From contig NZ_FRAU01000007.1 in NCBI RefSeq assembly GCF_900142415.1, forward strand, positions 1 to 64,000: a stretch of 64,000 nt of DNA, in the 5' to 3' direction. The first letter of the stretch is position 1. Each line of letters begins with the position of its first letter. Shown piece by piece: positions 45,775-54,038 of the stretch. A model generated the notes under the pieces. It saw only the letters and a list, made by a program, of their open reading frames with translations, was not told the origin of the DNA and searched no databases. A program made the translations under genes and the position numbers. The stretch comes from Rhodothermus profundi. Lineage in GTDB: Bacteria > Bacteroidota > Rhodothermia > Rhodothermales > Rhodothermaceae.

Positions 45775-46035
45775 ATGGATCCGACGCTTCATCAAAAACA
45801 GGGGATCAACCACCTGAAGCGTGTGCTGGCCTACGCGCCTATGGTGGCCGAAAACGGTCGCGCGCAGGTGCATCTGACGCAGGAAGACTGGTTTGTGGTG
45901 GCCGATACGCTCTTCCGGATGCATACCCCAAAGGAAATGTTGCCGCCGGAGATTCAGGAATACCGGCTTACGAACGAAAACCGCACGATTGAGCTGGTTA
46001 CGCCGGATCTGGTAATCGAAGTGGAAATGTTCTGA
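45775..46035 (+). CDS. Small hypothetical protein
   Basis: An 86-residue soluble protein without a recognised family. It has a balanced composition typical of a real gene (VLAYAPMVAENGRAQVHLTQEDWFVVADTLFRMHTPKEMLPPEIQEYRLTNENRTIELVTPDLVIEVEMF) and an acidic C-terminal half. It is divergent from thyA across 81 bases and convergent with apaG, whose stop is three bases away. No function is proposed. Confidence 0.65.
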   Translation: MDPTLHQKQGINHLKRVLAYAPMVAENGRAQVHLTQEDWFVVADTLFRMHTPKEMLPPEIQEYRLTNENRTIELVTPDLVIEVEMF

Positions 46036-46038
46036 GGC

Positions 46039-46422
46039 TCAGTTGGCCGCCACACGCAGATCAAAGCGCGGGATCGTAACCCGGAAGCGGCGTCCGTCGG
46101 GCCACCGCATCAGGTAATGCCCCTCCATAGTGCCACTGAGTGACGAGAGAATGCAGTAGCTGCTGTAGATGTGCGCGTGGCCAGGCTTGATGACAGGCTG
46201 CTGGCCGATTACCCCTGCCCCTTCCACTTCGCGCACCAGGCCGCCCGCTTCTTCAATGCGCCAGTAGCGCCGCAAAAGCTGTACGGGCTCGTCTGTATGG
46301 TTCTCAATGCTGATGAAATAGGCAAAAACGAACCGCTTCTCAAAGAAATCGGATGGTTCGTCCAGATAGACCGGCCGTACGGTGACCGTTACCCCCCGCG
46401 TCGTTGCTGCGTAAGGAACCAT
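46039..46422 (-). CDS. apaG: ApaG family protein
   Basis: A 127-residue protein with the ApaG immunoglobulin-like fold, recognised by RFVFAYFISIENHTDEPVQLLRRYWRIEEAGGLVREVEGAGVIGQQPVIKPGHAHIYSSYCILSSLSGTMEGHYLM. ApaG proteins have been linked to Co2+/Mg2+ homeostasis and dinucleotide polyphosphate metabolism, but their molecular role is unclear. Start 46422 (MVPYAATTRG) is chosen because GGGGGAAG lies just upstream; a GTG at 46437 is the only longer alternative. Confidence 0.9.
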   Translation of the reverse strand: MVPYAATTRGVTVTVRPVYLDEPSDFFEKRFVFAYFISIENHTDEPVQLLRRYWRIEEAGGLVREVEGAGVIGQQPVIKPGHAHIYSSYCILSSLSGTMEGHYLMRWPDGRRFRVTIPRFDLRVAAN

Positions 46423-46480
46423 GTCTTCCCCCCGCACCCTATTTGAATCATGTAAAGCAAGGTTAGCCGTTGAACTCCCC

Positions 46481-46508
46481 GCATCTTTTTGCGTTGCATC
46501 TTTTTGCG
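46481..46508 (+). repeat. Tandem 13-bp direct repeat upstream of korA
   Basis: GCATCTTTTTGCG occurs twice, separated by TT (46481-46493 and 46496-46508), about 59 bases before the korA start. It may be a regulator or promoter element, because it lies in the only gap upstream of the kor operon. Confidence 0.5.
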
Positions 46509-46566
46509 AAATATCGGACGTTCTTCAGAAGATAGACCTCATTGATTCGCGCTCGTTTCTCTGATT

Positions 46567-48429
46567 ATGGCCGTCTTTGAAAAACCCGTGGAGGTCCTCC
46601 CTGAGGCGACCGTGCTCTTTGCCGGCGACTCAGGAGACGGCATGCAGCTAACCGGGATGCAGTTTGCCCGGGCTACGGCCCTGGCCCGTAACGATCTGGC
46701 TACGCTTCCCGACTTCCCTGCCGAAATCCGTGCACCGGCCGGTACCACGTACGGAGTCAGTGGCTATCAGCTCCACTTTGGTTCGGTTCCCATACGCACG
46801 CCGGGAGACGCTGTTGACATGCTGGTGGCCATGAACCCGGCGGCACTGAAAGTTCATCTGCCGCGCGTGCGCCGGGGCGGGACCCTGCTCATCAACGTAA
46901 ACGCCTTTGATCGACGTGGGCTGGAGCTGGCCCGGTATGAGACCAATCCGCTGGAAGATGGCTCGCTGGAAGGGTACCAGGTGATTCCCATCGAACTGAC
47001 GCGCCTGACGCGTGAAGCGCTGGCCGACAGCGGGTTGGATAAAAAGGAGATCGACCGCTGCAAGAACATGTTTGCGCTGGGGCTGGTGCTCTGGCTTTAC
47101 TCCCGCCCGCTGGGGCCGGTCGAGCAATGGCTGGCCCAGAAGTTTGCCAACCGACCGGCTATTCGGGATGCCAACCTGAAAGTGCTGCACAAAGGCTACC
47201 ACTACGGCGAAACGCACGAGCTGTTTGCCGTCCGCTACGAAGTGCGGCCAGCGCGCCTGCCCCCCGGTCTGTACCGGGCCATCCGTGGCGTCGAAGCGTT
47301 GGCGCTGGGCCTGATCGCTGCCAGCCACCAGAGTGGCCTGCCATTGTTTTACGGCTCCTATCCGATCACGCCTGCGTCGGACCTGCTGCATGAGCTGAGC
47401 CGTCACAAGAACTTCGGGGTAATGACCTTCCAGGCCGAAGATGAGATTGCTGCTGTGGGCGCCGCTCTGGGAGCTAGCTTCGGAGGAGCCTTAGGGGTAA
47501 CGGCCACCAGTGGCCCGGGACTGGCGCTCAAGGCAGAAACGCTTGGCCTGGCAGTAATGACAGAGCTGCCGCTGGTCGTAATCGACCTGCAACGCGGGGG
47601 TCCTTCCACAGGCCTGCCAACCAAGACCGAGCAGAGCGATCTGCTTTTTGCCCTCTACGGTCGCCATGGCGAAGCTCCACTACCTGTGCTGGCGGCCAGC
47701 TCACCGGGCGATTGCTTCTACGCCGCCTACGAAGCCTGCCGCATCGCCGTTCGCTACATGACCCCGGTAATTCTGCTGGCCGACGGCTACCTGGCCAACG
47801 GAGCGGAACCCTGGCGCGTGCCTGACGTGGCCTCGCTGCCCTCCTTTGAAGTGCGCTTTGCTACGGAGCCTAACTTCCACCAGAACGGCGACGCACGCTT
47901 TCTGCCCTATCTGCGAGACCCTGAGACGCTGGCGCGGTCATGGGCGCGTCCGGGCACGCCCGGGCTGGAACACCGCATCGGCGGTCTTGAAAAAGAGGAT
48001 GAAACAGGCAATGTCTCTTACGATCCCCTCAATCATCAACGCATGGTAAAGCTGCGGGCCGCCAAGGTAGCTCGCGTTGCTCGCGAAATCCCCCCCACAG
48101 AAATCTTTGGCGATCCAGAAGGGGATGTGCTGCTTATCGGGTGGGGTTCGACGCGCGGCGCCATTGAAGCGGCTGTCGAACACCTGCGCCGTCGCGGACT
48201 GCGCGTCGGAAGCGTGCACTTGCGCTACCTGAACCCGCTTCCCCCTGACCTGCCCGAAATTTTCGACCGCTACCACCATCTGGTGGTGCCGGAGCTAAAT
48301 AATGGGCAACTGGTGCGCGTGCTACGCGACGTGCATCTGCGCCCCTTCGTGCCGCTTAACAAAATCCAGGGTCTTCCTTTCCAGGCCCGGGAAATTGAAG
48401 CGTTCGTCACCGACCTGGTGCAGGCCTAA
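46567..48429 (+). CDS. korA: 2-oxoacid:acceptor oxidoreductase, alpha subunit with fused gamma domain
   Basis: A 620-residue subunit of a 2-oxoglutarate (or related 2-oxoacid):ferredoxin oxidoreductase. The N-terminal gamma domain (LFAGDSGDGMQLTGMQFARATALARNDLATLPDFPAEIRAPAGTTYGVSGYQLHFGS) is fused to the alpha/pyrimidine domain (FYGSYPITPASDLLHELSRHKNFGVMTFQAEDEIAAVGAALGASFGGALGVTATSGPGLALKAE). With korB it converts 2-oxoacid plus CoA to acyl-CoA, CO2 and reduced ferredoxin, in the oxidative or reductive TCA cycle. korB follows after 24 bases. Confidence 0.9.
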   Translation: MAVFEKPVEVLPEATVLFAGDSGDGMQLTGMQFARATALARNDLATLPDFPAEIRAPAGTTYGVSGYQLHFGSVPIRTPGDAVDMLVAMNPAALKVHLPRVRRGGTLLINVNAFDRRGLELARYETNPLEDGSLEGYQVIPIELTRLTREALADSGLDKKEIDRCKNMFALGLVLWLYSRPLGPVEQWLAQKFANRPAIRDANLKVLHKGYHYGETHELFAVRYEVRPARLPPGLYRAIRGVEALALGLIAASHQSGLPLFYGSYPITPASDLLHELSRHKNFGVMTFQAEDEIAAVGAALGASFGGALGVTATSGPGLALKAETLGLAVMTELPLVVIDLQRGGPSTGLPTKTEQSDLLFALYGRHGEAPLPVLAASSPGDCFYAAYEACRIAVRYMTPVILLADGYLANGAEPWRVPDVASLPSFEVRFATEPNFHQNGDARFLPYLRDPETLARSWARPGTPGLEHRIGGLEKEDETGNVSYDPLNHQRMVKLRAAKVARVAREIPPTEIFGDPEGDVLLIGWGSTRGAIEAAVEHLRRRGLRVGSVHLRYLNPLPPDLPEIFDRYHHLVVPELNNGQLVRVLRDVHLRPFVPLNKIQGLPFQAREIEAFVTDLVQA

Positions 48430-48453
48430 ACAATAAGCCCTGATATTGCTGCT

Positions 48454-49629
48454 ATGTCCGACCACAAGCGTCCGGAAGAAAATACCCCGCGGGGAACGCG
48501 TCCAGCGATGCCGCCAAGTGCAAAGCCGGCCATGCCGCCTCGGGCACGTCCGGCCTCAGCTCGACCAGCCATGCCGCCGACTGCCCGCCCGACAGGCGAC
48601 GGCAAGCCACGCCTGACGCGCAAGGACTTCGCTTCAGACCAGGACGTGCGCTGGTGCCCGGGATGCGGCGACTACGCTATTCTGGCTACTGTCCAACGCC
48701 TGCTACCTGATCTAAACGTGCCACGCGAAAACATCGTGTTCATTAGTGGCATCGGCTGTTCCAGCCGCTTCCCCTACTACATGAACACCTACGGTATGCA
48801 TTCCATTCACGGCCGAGCACCGGCCATCGCCACTGGCCTGAAAGCCAGCCGGCCTGAGCTGGACGTATGGATCATCACAGGCGACGGCGATGCCCTCTCC
48901 ATCGGAGGAAACCATCTGATTCACATCCTCCGACGCAACCTGAACGTGCAAATTCTGCTGTTCAACAATCAGATTTATGGCCTGACGAAAGGTCAATACA
49001 GCCCTACTTCAGAGGAGGGCAAAGTTACCAAAAGCTCGCCTTATGGTTCTATCGATCATCCCTTCAATCCCGTAGCCCTGGCGCTAGGCGCGGATGCCAC
49101 GTTTGTGGCCCGCTCCATGGACCGCGACACCAAACACCTTCAGGCCATCCTGCGCCGCGCCCATGATCATCGCGGGGCCGCCTTTGTCGAAATCTACCAG
49201 AACTGCAATATCTTCAATGACGGGGCCTTCTTCCAGTTTACCGAGCGCGACACCAAACCCCATCGCGCTCTGTTTCTGGAGCATGGCCAGCCACTCATCT
49301 TCGACGAAGGTCGCAAGGGCATCCGGCTCGATGGCTTTCAGCCAGAGGTGATCGACCTGACCGACGATCGCTGGTCGGTGAATGATTGTCTCGTCTATGA
49401 CGAAACCAACCGCGAACTGGCCCACATCATGGCCCGAATCTTCTTCCGGCCCGATCTGCCCCAACCTTTCGGCGTCTTTTACCGAGAGGAGCGTCCTACC
49501 TACGAAGACCTGCTTCACCAGCAGATCAAGGAGGTTACTGCGCGCAAAGGGAAAGGCGACCTTCAGGCCCTGCTTCAAAGCGGCGACACCTGGGTCATTG
49601 AGCCTGAACCGGCTGAAGAATCTGCGTGA
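48454..49629 (+). CDS. korB: 2-oxoacid:ferredoxin oxidoreductase, beta subunit, with Pro-rich N-terminal extension
   Basis: A 391-residue thiamine-pyrophosphate subunit. The TPP/cluster region is visible: RWCPGCGDYAILATVQ, GIGCSSRFPYYMNTYGMHSIHGRAPAIATGLKASRPELDVWIITGDGDALSIGGNHLIHILRRN (TPP GDG...N) and LFNNQIYGLTKGQYSPTSEEGKVTKSSPYG. The first about 50 residues are an unusual Pro/Ala/Arg-rich extension with PAMPP repeated three times (17-21, 25-29, 38-42), absent from ordinary KorB proteins. The next gene overlaps its stop. Confidence 0.92.
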   Translation: MSDHKRPEENTPRGTRPAMPPSAKPAMPPRARPASARPAMPPTARPTGDGKPRLTRKDFASDQDVRWCPGCGDYAILATVQRLLPDLNVPRENIVFISGIGCSSRFPYYMNTYGMHSIHGRAPAIATGLKASRPELDVWIITGDGDALSIGGNHLIHILRRNLNVQILLFNNQIYGLTKGQYSPTSEEGKVTKSSPYGSIDHPFNPVALALGADATFVARSMDRDTKHLQAILRRAHDHRGAAFVEIYQNCNIFNDGAFFQFTERDTKPHRALFLEHGQPLIFDEGRKGIRLDGFQPEVIDLTDDRWSVNDCLVYDETNRELAHIMARIFFRPDLPQPFGVFYREERPTYEDLLHQQIKEVTARKGKGDLQALLQSGDTWVIEPEPAEESA

Positions 49630-50768
49630 AACAGCCACAGGTCTCTCAGCAAAATGAGCCGGAAGCGCCGCGTCTAGCTCCCCGGGGACGGGGCGCCGCC
49701 TTTAATCCGTCCGGTCGCTTTGAGCCGCGCCATCTGATCCCCGATCCGGAGGCGCTTGCCCGGGAACCGGCTCCTTACCGACTGCCCACTACCATCGTAG
49801 AAGAACACGCGCGCTCGGCACTGGCCCGCAACAACAGCCCGGACATTCCCTTCACGTTTAGCCTGAATCCCTATCGGGGCTGCGAACATGGCTGCGCCTA
49901 CTGCTACGCCCGCCCCTACCATGAATACCTGGGATTCTCGGCCGGACTGGACTTTGAAACAAAAATTGTGGTCAAACGCAACATCGCCCACCTGCTGGAA
50001 CAAACGCTCCGGCGCCCTTCCTGGAAACCGCAGCCTATTGCGCTTTCTGGCGCGACCGATCCCTATCAGCCTCTGGAGCGTCAGTTGCAGCTAACCCGTG
50101 CCTGCCTGGAAGTTCTGCTGCGCTACCGCAATCCGGTGGTCATCGTGACCAAAAACGCGCTCATCCGGCGCGACCTGGACCTGCTTACCGAGATGGCCCG
50201 CCGGGAACTGGTGTTCGTATGGATCTCGGTCACCAGCCTGCAAGAAGAGATCACTGCCTGCTTAGAGCCTCGGACAGCCCGTCCTGCGCTTCGCCTGCGC
50301 ACCATCGAAACGCTGAGCCAGGCAGGCATACCTGTCGGCGTGCTGGCAGCCCCTGTAATTCCGGGCTTGACCGATGAGGAACTGCCTGCGATCTTGAAAG
50401 CAGCTACGCACGCAGGTGCCCGATGGGCAGGCTACACCGTGCTCCGTCTTCCCGGTGCCGTACGCACCATCTTTCTGGATGCGCTTCAGCGCCACTTCCC
50501 GAATCGGTACAACCGGGTTATCCGGCGCCTTAAGGCCATACGAGGCCCCTCGCTTAACGACACAGCGCCAGGTCGTCGCCTGCATGGAGCCGGCAAAGAA
50601 GCGGAACTGCTGGCGCAGCTCTTTATGCTGAGCTGTCGGCGCCTGGGCCTTAATCACACGCCTCCTGTCTTACGCACCGACCACTTCTGCCGCCCGGGAA
50701 ACCAACGCTCGCTTTTTGAACAAACAGACGGACGACCTTCTGCTCCGTACCATCCTGATTCGCTTTGA
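49626..50768 (+). CDS. Radical SAM protein (PA0069/SplB-like family)
   Basis: A 380-residue radical S-adenosylmethionine protein of the PA0069 group. The 4Fe-4S cysteines are in NPYRGCEHGCAYCYARPYHEYLG (CxxxCxxC), followed by FETKIVVKRNIAHLLEQ, ALSGATDPYQPLERQLQLTRACLEVLLRYRNPVVIVTKN and AGIPVGVLAAPVIPGLTDEELPAILKAATHAGA. It begins with a GTG inside the korB stop codon. The reaction is unknown; the family is related in sequence to spore photoproduct lyase, but no UV-repair role is shown. Confidence 0.88.
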   Translation: MKQPQVSQQNEPEAPRLAPRGRGAAFNPSGRFEPRHLIPDPEALAREPAPYRLPTTIVEEHARSALARNNSPDIPFTFSLNPYRGCEHGCAYCYARPYHEYLGFSAGLDFETKIVVKRNIAHLLEQTLRRPSWKPQPIALSGATDPYQPLERQLQLTRACLEVLLRYRNPVVIVTKNALIRRDLDLLTEMARRELVFVWISVTSLQEEITACLEPRTARPALRLRTIETLSQAGIPVGVLAAPVIPGLTDEELPAILKAATHAGARWAGYTVLRLPGAVRTIFLDALQRHFPNRYNRVIRRLKAIRGPSLNDTAPGRRLHGAGKEAELLAQLFMLSCRRLGLNHTPPVLRTDHFCRPGNQRSLFEQTDGRPSAPYHPDSL

Positions 50769-50984
50769 CGTAGCCGCGCTGCAACCCCCTCTGGATTTTC
50801 GCTCCTGCCCCTTCCCGAGCGCCCTGCCCGTCTGCCTCATCTGATCCTTACCAGCACACCAGAACGTAGCGATGCCATCTGTTTTATAGCCCGTGCTGTT
50901 CATGCCTTCTGACCTGGATTTGCTTGTCTTTTAGCAAACCTTCTTCTATTTTTTCCGCCGCTGTTGTATCTAAGGAAGAGATCT

Positions 50985-51416
50985 ATGCTGCAAGATCCGG
51001 CACAGCGTCGTGACCTAGGCCTGCTAATCCTGCGAATCGGACTGGGCCTGACGTTCGTGTTCATCCACGGAGGGCCTAAGCTGATAGGAGGACCAGAGCG
51101 ATGGGCCCGCGTGGGCCGCGCCATGGAAGTATTCGGGATCGACTTTGCCCCGACGTTCTGGGGCCTGATCGCTGCCCTCTCGGAGTTCGTGGGAGGCGGA
51201 CTGTTGCTCATGCTGGGGCTGTTCTTCCCCTGGGCGCTGGTGCCTCCGGCGCTCACGCTACTGGTTGCCGCTCTGGGGCACATGACCGGACTGATCTCTG
51301 GCACTCCCTGGTATGCCCTGGAAATGTTGGTCGTGTTCGTTGGACTGATGCTGACCGGCCCAGGCCGCTACAGCCTCGACGCACGCCTTCGACGATCAAC
51401 GGAAACGGCACCATAG
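50985..51416 (+). CDS. DoxX-family membrane protein
   Basis: A 143-residue four-helix membrane protein of the DoxX/DoxD-like family (DLGLLILRIGLGLTFVFIHGGPKLIGGPERWARVGRAMEVFGI; FWGLIAALSEFVGGGLLLMLGLFFPWALVPPALTLLVAALGHMTG). DoxX proteins are small quinone- or redox-associated membrane proteins of unclear role. Start 50985 is chosen because AAGGAAG lies eight bases upstream; the TTG at 50964 would precede it. The 216-base gap to its left is AT-rich near its end and probably holds the promoter. Confidence 0.86.
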   Translation: MLQDPAQRRDLGLLILRIGLGLTFVFIHGGPKLIGGPERWARVGRAMEVFGIDFAPTFWGLIAALSEFVGGGLLLMLGLFFPWALVPPALTLLVAALGHMTGLISGTPWYALEMLVVFVGLMLTGPGRYSLDARLRRSTETAP

Positions 51417-51598
51417 CGCTGCAGCTTACCGGATGATGCTGAACGCTCTCTGAAACGTGTTTCTTCCTTGCTGCTTCTCTCGAAAGGGACCAGCGGACAC
51501 AGCCCGGTGGCGGGCCGTAGCCTGCTTATGCTTCCTCGACGGCCGGATCGACGGGCAGGCACCCGACGTACAGGCTGCAGCGTAGGAACCTGCCGCTG

Positions 51599-52885
51599 AT
51601 GATGCGCTGCGCATCCCTGCTGATGCTCCTCGTGCTGGCCTGCCGGGCGCAAACGCCTGCCTTGCCCCGGCTCCCCGCCGACACGCTGCGAGCTGAAGAC
51701 GGCGGTGCGGTGGCTCTGCCCCCTGCTCGCTACCACGCCCTGGTACGTCTGGACTCCCTGTGGGCCCGGGTGCTTCCTCTTCATTACCGCACGTTGATTT
51801 TCGATGGCCACGTCGACACGCCGACGCGCATGCGGCAGGGCTTCGACTTTGGCCGCCGCCACCGCCGCGCCGATGGGCACGTGGACCTGCCTCGCATGTT
51901 TGAGGGTGGCCTGGATGCGGCCTTCTTTTCGATTTACGTGCCCGCTGCCTATGGGGAAGGTGCCGCCGCCGTCCGCTATGCCCGTCGCCTGATTGCCGAA
52001 GTGCGCCGCCAGGTGGCCGCGCATGCCGACCGCGTCGCCCTCGCCTATACTGCCGCCGACGTGCTGCGTCTTACGCGAAGCGGTCGCAAAGCCATCCTGC
52101 TGGGCCTTGAAGGTGGCCACGCCCTGGCAGGCTCTGTAGATACGCTCCGCGCCCTCTATGAAGCCGGCATCCGCTACGTCACGCTCACCCATGTCAACAC
52201 GAACAGCCTGGCCGACGCCTCGCAGGATCGCCCAAAGTGGAACGGCCTGAGCGAAAAGGGACGCCAGATCGTCCGCGAAATGAACCGCCTGGGCCTGCTC
52301 ATTGACCTGTCCCACACTTCCGACGCCACGTTTTTCGACGTGCTGGACCTTACGGAAGCGCCGGTCATCCTTTCCCATTCTTCCATGCGGGCCCTGGTAC
52401 CTGCCGTGCGGAACGTCAGCGATGAAATGCTTCGGGCGCTGGCCCGCAACGGCGGCGTCGTGCTCATCAATTTCTTCGACGCCCTGGTCAACCCCCACCT
52501 GACGGCCGACGTCTATGCCGAAGCCGAGCGCCGCACCGGAGGCAATCTGCGCCAGCTCTGGAATGCCGTCTATGCGATCCGACGCGAGCGAGGCCTGCCG
52601 GGCGCCACACTCGAAGACGTACTCGACCACATCGACCACGCGGTGCAGGTGGCCGGCATCGACCACGTGGGCCTGGGCTCAGACTTCGATGGGGTATTCG
52701 ACCTGCCTGACGGACTGGAAGACGTAACGCGCCTGCCCTGGATCACGTACGGCCTTTACCGCCGCGGCTATACGGAAGCGGAGATCCAGAAAATCCTGGG
52801 CGGCAACCTGCTGCGCGTGCTGGCCGAAGTCGAACGCGTTGCCGCGCGCCTGCAAGCTATGGAAGCCGGATCAGGCGCCGACTGA
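51599..52885 (+). CDS. Lipoprotein M19 (renal dipeptidase-type) peptidase
   Basis: A 428-residue membrane dipeptidase. A lipoprotein signal (MMRCASLLMLLVLAC, lipobox LVLAC) anchors it. The metal-binding motif FDGHVDTP, then DLPRMFEGGLDAAFFSIYVPAAYGE, EGGHALAGSVDTLRALYEAGIRYVTLTHVNTN, IDLSHTSDATFFDVLDLTEAPVILSHSSMRAL and HVGLGSDFDGVFDLPDGL are the standard zinc residues and fold of family M19. It hydrolyses dipeptides in the periplasm. The last 29 bases overlap the convergent nuclease gene. Confidence 0.93.
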   Translation: MMRCASLLMLLVLACRAQTPALPRLPADTLRAEDGGAVALPPARYHALVRLDSLWARVLPLHYRTLIFDGHVDTPTRMRQGFDFGRRHRRADGHVDLPRMFEGGLDAAFFSIYVPAAYGEGAAAVRYARRLIAEVRRQVAAHADRVALAYTAADVLRLTRSGRKAILLGLEGGHALAGSVDTLRALYEAGIRYVTLTHVNTNSLADASQDRPKWNGLSEKGRQIVREMNRLGLLIDLSHTSDATFFDVLDLTEAPVILSHSSMRALVPAVRNVSDEMLRALARNGGVVLINFFDALVNPHLTADVYAEAERRTGGNLRQLWNAVYAIRRERGLPGATLEDVLDHIDHAVQVAGIDHVGLGSDFDGVFDLPDGLEDVTRLPWITYGLYRRGYTEAEIQKILGGNLLRVLAEVERVAARLQAMEAGSGAD

Positions 52886-54038
52886 CGCGCTGCCCCGCCG
52901 TCTCCACTTCAACCCAGTACATCCCGGCCGCCAGTCCGCTCAGCTCCATCTCGAATCGCTGCGGCCCGGTGCCCGCGGGTCGCTTCCACCGGCGCACCAG
53001 CCGTCCAAGCACGTCCCATATCCGGATCGTGGCCGGTGCGCCGCGTCCGTTCCAGATCAGCGTAGCCCGGTCTCGCACCGGATGGGGATAGAGCTGGAGC
53101 GCAGCCGGCTGTGCGCTTCGGACTTCCACCGCTGTCGTTCCACCAAAGCGAAAGCGTGCGTAGACCGGCAGATGATCGGAGGTGGAAAACACAAATCCGG
53201 GAATGGCCTCCAGCAAGGCCGAAAAGCGCGCCGCCGAACCTTCCTCATAGGCATCGAACAGCTCGTCGGTGATCAGGATGTGGTCGATGGTGGAGCCCGT
53301 CCAACAGGTCAGGTTGTTGCCACACCAGGTGGGCACGTCGGCTGCATCGAGCGTTTCGGTGAGGAAGCGATAATGGTCGGCGTCGGCGCGGAACGCTTCG
53401 TAGGGTGAGGGAAGGCCGGTGATAATAGAGCCGTGCAATTCATCGTTCCAGTCGCCCAGCACCACAATGGGACGGTTTCCATAGAGCAGGTCGAGCTGGC
53501 TTTTAAGCCGTTGTGCGGCATCCCGGCGTCGGTTGTAGTCCGACAGATCGCGTCCTGCCTTCATGTGCAGCGTGATGAAGGTGATGATGACGGCCGTGTC
53601 GGGCAACTGCACCGTGGCTTCCAGGAGCAGCGGCGGCCGGTAGGCAAACGCCTTGGCAAAATCCGTCAGGATCTGCCGGACGCGGCGGAGCTGCACTACG
53701 TTGCGGTGGTAAACAAATGCGATCCGTTGCGTTACACCTGGCGCCGCGGTTTCAGCCAGCACGCCCTCGTAGTCGCTGCCCAGGCTGTCGAGTAGCGCCT
53801 GAAAGGCGGCCGGATCACTTACCTCCTGCAGGGCCCACAGGTCAATACCGCTCTGCGCAATGACGGCGCAAACGTTCGCCTGCTGGCGCGCCTCATCTGC
53901 TGGGCCATGATCAGGATCCCCGAACCATTCGACGTTCCAGGTGGCCACCTCCAGCGTCGTGGCCGTCCCGACCGATGGAATTTGCGCCCATGCCGAAACA
54001 GCCCAGCCGAGCAGCAGGACGCATGCGCAGCGTTTCAT
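52857..54038 (-). CDS. Secreted endonuclease/exonuclease/phosphatase-family protein with T9SS sorting domain
   Basis: A 393-residue exported protein. Signal peptide MKRCACVLLLGWAVSAWAQ; EEP domain (VATWNVEWFGDPDHGPAD; IDLWALQEVSD; VVLGDWNDELHG; FSTSDHLPVYARF, residues about 29-295) with the Asn, Glu, Asp and His residues of the DNase I-like site. A C-terminal type A sorting domain follows (LQLYPHPVRDRATLIWNGRGAPATIRIWDVLGRLVRRW...LAAGMYWVEVE), the export tag of the type IX secretion system. It probably cleaves nucleic acids or phosphoesters at the cell surface. It is the last gene of the minus-strand operon and overlaps its upstream neighbour by four bases. Confidence 0.88.
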   Translation of the reverse strand: MKRCACVLLLGWAVSAWAQIPSVGTATTLEVATWNVEWFGDPDHGPADEARQQANVCAVIAQSGIDLWALQEVSDPAAFQALLDSLGSDYEGVLAETAAPGVTQRIAFVYHRNVVQLRRVRQILTDFAKAFAYRPPLLLEATVQLPDTAVIITFITLHMKAGRDLSDYNRRRDAAQRLKSQLDLLYGNRPIVVLGDWNDELHGSIITGLPSPYEAFRADADHYRFLTETLDAADVPTWCGNNLTCWTGSTIDHILITDELFDAYEEGSAARFSALLEAIPGFVFSTSDHLPVYARFRFGGTTAVEVRSAQPAALQLYPHPVRDRATLIWNGRGAPATIRIWDVLGRLVRRWKRPAGTGPQRFEMELSGLAAGMYWVEVETAGQRVSRRLIRLP

